Source of the DNA: Leptobrachium leishanense | Taxonomy: Eukaryota; Chordata; Amphibia; Anura; Megophryidae | Length of the DNA stretch: 64,000 nucleotides | Direction of reading: 5' to 3' | NCBI GenBank assembly: GCA_009667805.1 | Contig: CM019063.1 | Coordinates: 406,912,959 to 406,976,958, forward strand | Shown here: one piece after another, positions 59,340-64,000 of the stretch | Position numbering within the stretch: position 1 is the stretch's first letter | How the letters are laid out: the number at the start of each line of letters is the position of its first letter | The notes under the pieces: generated by a model | What the model was told of the DNA's origin: nothing | The model's database searches: none | What the model saw: the letters and a program-made list of their open reading frames with translations, nothing else | Made by a program: the position numbers and the translations under genes

Positions 59340-60560
59340 TGTTTGTTTGTTTTCTTTTACATTTTTCATGGTCATGTTTGATATTGATATCATTAGAAAG
59401 GCCAGACTCTCACCTGCTCAATGATACCTAACATAACTTTGTGGAGTGTAAAGAATGGAAATACAGTGGTCCAAAGACCCACCACTCTGTCTCCATGCAG
59501 CAGTCCGGCGTCTTGTGTTTTAGATGGACCAATGTGTAATAACACTTTGCTCCATCCCCTCCACATTTGATCTCAGCGTGGGATATTTCAAGGTAAGATA
59601 GAGTAGTGGCATTGTTTGCTTTACAAGTAAAAGCACATAATGCCATTGACTTAAAAATGAGAAAAGACACACAGGTCTATTCAAAGAAAGGTGAAACTCA
59701 GGAGCCAAACCAGAAAAAATCTCCCATTTATTCAATTTCCAAATCGGCTATTTGGTCTAGATTGCTCTCTTCTGCCAGTTCTCCTGGTTTTCACCTTTCT
59801 CTGAATAACCCTGTAAGAAAAAAGTAAAATTTTGCATTTAATTTTTTTCTTCCATTTTTATACATTACATGGTCATATTTAGTATTTTTGGAGAGATCAG
59901 ACTCTGCCCTTTCCAATGATACCTCACTTGATCTTGTGCAGTGTAAAACTCAGATGAATGGTTCTGAAGGATCCCTGCATTCCTCGCAGCAGTGCGGCCG
60001 TTTAGGTTTTCGACGAACCAATGCGTAATAATGCATTGTACCATTGCCTTCAAACTTGATGGCATCATGGAAAATGAGAAGGTTAGTTAGAGCAGCATCA
60101 CTGTTATAATTTACAAGTGAACAATAGTGCTGCATTATAAAAATATATATTTTTTTTATTTTTTTTTATATATAACCTGGTCATGTTTGGTATCATTGGA
60201 AATGCCATGCCTTTCCAATGACACCAAGCATGACCCTCTAGCTGGATCAGGAGATACAGGGGTCCAAAGACCCCCCGATCTCCACTATAGGGATTTCCAT
60301 AGGGGAGGATTCCATAGGGCAGCTAAGGGGAGAATCCCCTTTTTGACACCATCTCATCCATGTGCGTTGACATCAGTGGGTGGGGGAGGCCCCGGAGGCT
60401 GGACTGACATCCAAGATGTCAGCCACCTCCGGAAGACGTCTGATTGGCCAGACTGTGACCTTTCCTGTGATGCCTCTCTTTTTTCTGTGCCCCTTTACCA
60501 ATGGGGAGATAGAGGGGTCTAAAGGACCCATCTCTCTCCTCAGGCACTCTCTCGACTACT
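59340..60560. repeat. piggyBac-like repeat modules, partly tandem
   Basis: The modules GGTCATGTTTGATATTGATA, TGGTCATATTTAGTATTTTT and TGGTCATGTTTGGTATCATT begin near 59370, 59870 and 60178. Each is followed by a TTTCCAATGATACC-like block, and the first two also by AATGG...GGTCC/GG-type blocks. The vocabulary is that of the elements at 3868 and 36220. An F2 MITE sits at 59672. Confidence 0.5.
59672..59813. mobile_element. F2 palindromic MITE, diverged
   Basis: CAGGTCTATTCAAAGAAAGG start, TTTCTCTGAATAACCCTG end, internally inverted around CCCATTTATTCAATTTCC. It lies in FREM2 intron 2. Confidence 0.65.
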
Positions 60561-61813
60561 GCTTACAGTAAATTAATGGTTCATATAGGAGCCATTGCTT
60601 TTCTGTTAGCCAAAGAACAAACTATTCCAACGCATTTCTTTCTTCTTGGCTCAAGCATTTTGCAAAGCATACCGGCTCTCTGACCCTGGTTTTAATTGAT
60701 TTCGCTATTGCAAGATCAATTGACACTTAAAATTAACCCTTTTACACCGCAGGGCATACCAACCTGTACCCACGGCAGATGGGACTAAATGTAGCAGACA
60801 GCATAACACTCCCCGCTGGCATCTATGGGCCACGACAGACCCACAAATGCAGGGCGTCCTCTTGCAGCCAATGACGCTTGATGCACGTTAGCTGCATTGA
60901 CGTGCCAGAGGAGGGGCCGCCGCAGCAGCCAGAGATCGAGGCGTACTAGTATGCCCCACCGGCATTAACGCCCTCCCACCAGACACAACCTGCCCGGTTG
61001 TGTAATGAGTTAAATAGCTTGAAAAAAATCTAAAATACTTACCTTTATTCCTATGGTGCAGTGTAACAGACCCAGGATGCATAAAAGTGAGACAGATGTC
61101 ATTTGCATATCCTACCCAGATTTCCTTGCTGCATATGGGGAATTGAATTGCTGTGATGTGCAAGTGGCTTCTGCAATAATAAACAGAACTAATTATAGCG
61201 TGGAGGCTTTTTATCCTTCACCACAACCCTTGTAAGATTATATATATATATATAATTACACACACACTTAAGTTATGGTGGAGGGCAAAAAGTGAGATTA
61301 AAAGACTCAACATAGCAAATAATAATTTTTATAACTGTAGAGGACATTTACACATCCCAGCAATTCAGAGAACGGCTTCACAGAGCTCATATGCTACAAT
61401 CCCCATATGCAGGAAGGGACTCTGGGTAGGACATGCAAATTAAGTCTTAAATTTCTAAAAAAAAATTGTATTCTGGGTCTGTTTTAACACAGAACACTCA
61501 TTGCCAGTGCAATGCCTGACTAGAAGGCTTTTTAGCAAAGGTCAGGTTATGCAACGAGTCATAGTCACTCCTGGACAGCTGTTTCAGGTTTATTATGCCC
61601 TCATCAGCAGGAGATAAGCCATGACTCGTTGCTGTATGATGGAACCCTGTTTTAATTCATCAATTTAAAAATAAAGGTTTATTAGAATCTAAGTAATCGA
61701 TTGTACATAATCAACTAATTATATATATTTTAAGCTGATTATTTTTTCTAGGGGAAATACTGCATAAAACATTCATTTATAATATTTTGCAAAAGACGCC
61801 GGGTTGTCTCTAT
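60561..61813. other. intron 2 sequence without recognised exon
   Basis: It contains a (TA)n run at 61238-61254. A GC-richer stretch (60880-60990) has no coding resemblance. Confidence 0.45.
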
Positions 61814-61816
61814 TGA

Positions 61817-62265
61817 GGCTGGGGTCAGACGAGCGTGATTTCTACGGACTGTACGTCCGTGCAGTACGGACATCGTCAGTACGGATGACGCAGTAGTGGT
61901 CACACAGTCCGTTTTTTCACTGAAGTTATTTTTTGACGGATGTAGGAGGGAAAAATAAATTACAATGAAAAAACATTCTGTCCGTCAAAAATGCTGGACG
62001 TATAAATGCAGTCCGTCTGACCTCGCTCCATCACTCACACACAAAGCTATGCAGACGTTGTGGACGTGGCGCACTCCGCACGTCCGTTCTAGCAGTATTA
62101 CGTTCTTGCCTAACCTGCGTCCGTTTGCCGCGGCCGTTGTGCGTCCGCAGTTCAGTGCGGACGTACTTCATGTGTCAGGCTCCAATGGACTTACTTTCAT
62201 GCTATCACGGACGTACTTTTAGGCGCAATCACGGACGTGAACACTACGCTCGTCTGACCCCAGCC
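61817..62265. mobile_element. Harbinger MITE F3, 449 bp
   Basis: GGCTGGGGTCAGACGAGCGT start, CGCTCGTCTGACCCCAGCC end, perfect inverted termini; TGA at 61814-61816 and 62266-62268. It is about 98% identical to 33744-34191 (nine substitutions and one indel by eye). Confidence 0.9.
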
Positions 62266-62298
62266 TGAACCTGCCGCATTGTAGCAGAAAAACAGCAC

Positions 62299-62480
62299 TG
62301 GGGGTTTTTCAGAGAGAGGTGAAAATCAGGATAATGGCAGGAGAAGAGAACAATCTAGTCCAAATAGCTGATTTGGAAAGTGAGATAAAAGGGAGAATTT
62401 TTCTGGTTTGGCTATTATGTCCTAGAATTTTCACTTCTCCAGTCTTTGTCCTGGTTTTCACCTCTCTCTGAATTACCCTG
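62299..62480. mobile_element. F2 palindromic MITE
   Basis: GGGGGTTTTTCAGAGAGAGG start, CCTCTCTCTGAATTACCCTG end, inverted interior. It lies in FREM2 intron 2. Confidence 0.7.
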
Positions 62481-63306
62481 ACTATATACATGAAATAAGT
62501 AATGGGCTACACATACTTTACTAACCGTATTTGGTAGTCATGACTACTGTGAGGTTGGAAAGATGTTATTTAGTCAGTCAATCTGTAAATCTTTTACAAG
62601 TTTCAAATGGCCCGTGGCCGGGAACCCTCTAGGACAGCAATTAAAGAAACTGCTGAAGCCAAACAAGTAGGGAAGTAATTGTCAGGAAGCATGTTCATTA
62701 CATTTGTTACACTTTCTCGCTCTGTTTGGAATGGTAAGTGATACAGTAGCAAAGATTTACAGTGTAGCTTGTAGGTTTGAGTCTTTTCTGTTTGTGTATA
62801 TATTTCCTGTGAGTCTCAAAAACTTGTAATAAAAAAATAAAAAATTGATTTATGGCAGGTTTTGTAAAAAAATGCATTTGAATTTTATATGATGGAACTC
62901 TGATATCCTTTAATAGAACGTTTCTGCTGGTTTTTTTATCAGGTTACACAGTATATACTTAAAGCAGGGGAGAGCTTCTCTAGGAGGTGATACACAAAAG
63001 TATAAACGAAAGAGCAAGGAAAGCTTCTCTTGTTGCTCTTTGGATTTTACTTCGTGAAATGCTGGTGTTTGTCAACACTGCAATACCGGCAAAGACTAGC
63101 TATTTGAATAACCCTTTTGCGTGTCCCTATAATCTCTTTGTTTCTCACAAAGCTCACGGTAATAATTTTAATATTATGTGGGTTTAGGTTATCTATCAAA
63201 AACCCCTAACATAAACTCACCCTCCGAACTGATAAGGGATGGCATCTGCACTATAACAAAGCTGTTGGATCCCTGGCGTAATGCTTTCCAGTTAACAATG
63301 GAATAT

Positions 63307-63308
63307 GA

Positions 63309-63336
<28 letters not shown>
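63307..63336. repeat. (AT)n microsatellite
   Basis: About 14 AT dinucleotides in a row. Confidence 0.9.
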
Positions 63337-63340
<4 letters not shown>

Positions 63341-63438
63341 CGTACGCCTAGTGTTCCTAGAAAGGTCATAAGTTTACTTTATTTATAAACAATTTTAGTT
63401 CTATACAAAGCATCTCTATAGAGATATTTCAACTCTAT

Positions 63439-63620
63439 CAGGATTATTCAAAGAGAGGTGAAAAGCAGGAGAATGACTGGAGAAGGGAAAATTCTAGGTC
63501 AAAATAGCTAAACCAGAAAAATTTTCCTATTCATCTCACTTTCCAAATCGGCTATTTTGACCTAGAATTTTCCATTCTCCCTTCATTCTCCTGCTTTTCA
63601 CCGCTCTCTGAATAACCCTC
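63439..63620. mobile_element. F2 palindromic MITE with TAT duplication
   Basis: CAGGATTATTCAAAGAGAGG start, CTCTCTGAATAACCCTC end; TAT at 63436-63438 and 63621-63623. Arms of about 85 bp fold on each other. Confidence 0.8.
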
Positions 63621-64000
63621 TATATGGTGTGAAGGGAAAGGATTATGTTTTAGATCAAAAAGACAACATGGAGGAGAACAGTGAGATAAAATATCAACAA
63701 AAACGTTCAGATGATTTGACGGTGATTGTGAAAGTCTATAAAACTATTGCATAACTTTTTATTCGTGGATTTATGCTATCATATGTTTATGAGGAATTGA
63801 ATGAATTTTTGCCGTACCTGTGTTTGTTTTTACACAGGGAATAGACAGGTAAAAACAGAACATTATGAATACTTTTTCTTTACTGCTTGTGGTATCAAAT
63901 AGGTAAACAGTGTCACAGCACCTGAGGGCCTCACCTATTGTTTAGAGTTTGGAGAACCTTTGGCCCTGTGACATTAGGTATCAGCCTTGCCCTGCAGATC

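Noticed and set aside
56271..64000. Search for FREM2 exon 3 (start of the Calx-beta region)
   Set aside because: No frame with Calx-beta-like acidic motifs flanked by splice sites was found; intron 2 probably runs past the window.

Overview
The window is vertebrate nuclear DNA, most likely from an anuran amphibian. The evidence is one recognisable host gene with vertebrate exon structure (FREM2, + strand) set in AT-rich sequence packed with Tc1/mariner, PIF-Harbinger, hAT-like and piggyBac-like DNA transposons, tRNA-derived SINE fragments and a non-LTR retrotransposon tail. The frog assignment rests on repeat style and is inference; no species can be named.

Layout. 1-470: 3' end of a non-LTR retrotransposon. 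972-6905: piggyBac-like elements, a rearranged mariner fragment and the first copy of a 765-bp direct repeat (second copy 8571-9335). 9336-12513: mostly unrecognised AT-rich sequence. 12514-14023: three MITEs in a row. 16540-17377: internally deleted Tc1. 19771-22706: a decayed Harbinger element with transposase exons and an antisense MADF/Myb-like gene inside the transposase intron. 24730-31556: a nested stack, with a Harbinger-like MITE holding a hAT-like element that holds another hAT-like element and two Tc1 elements. 32252-39446: more nested hAT-like, Harbinger MITE and piggyBac-like copies. 40059-40811: a near-perfect 365-bp-arm palindrome. 43352-46006: a MITE beside a fold-back structure with telomere-like CCCTAA repeats. 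46880-47335: a 27-29 bp minisatellite. 50237-56270: FREM2 exon 1 (signal peptide and almost all of twelve CSPG repeats) and exon 2. 56271-64000: FREM2 intron 2, again rich in MITEs.

The only working host gene seen is the 5' half of FREM2, whose product joins FRAS1 and FREM1 in the epidermal basement membrane. The other coding material is transposon-derived and disabled. I found no clearly new multi-gene system. The most interesting non-gene structures are the Harbinger element together with its MITE offspring, the telomere-like fold-back, the large palindrome, the 765-bp direct repeats, and a sequence core of about 100-130 bp shared by two unrelated transposon families.
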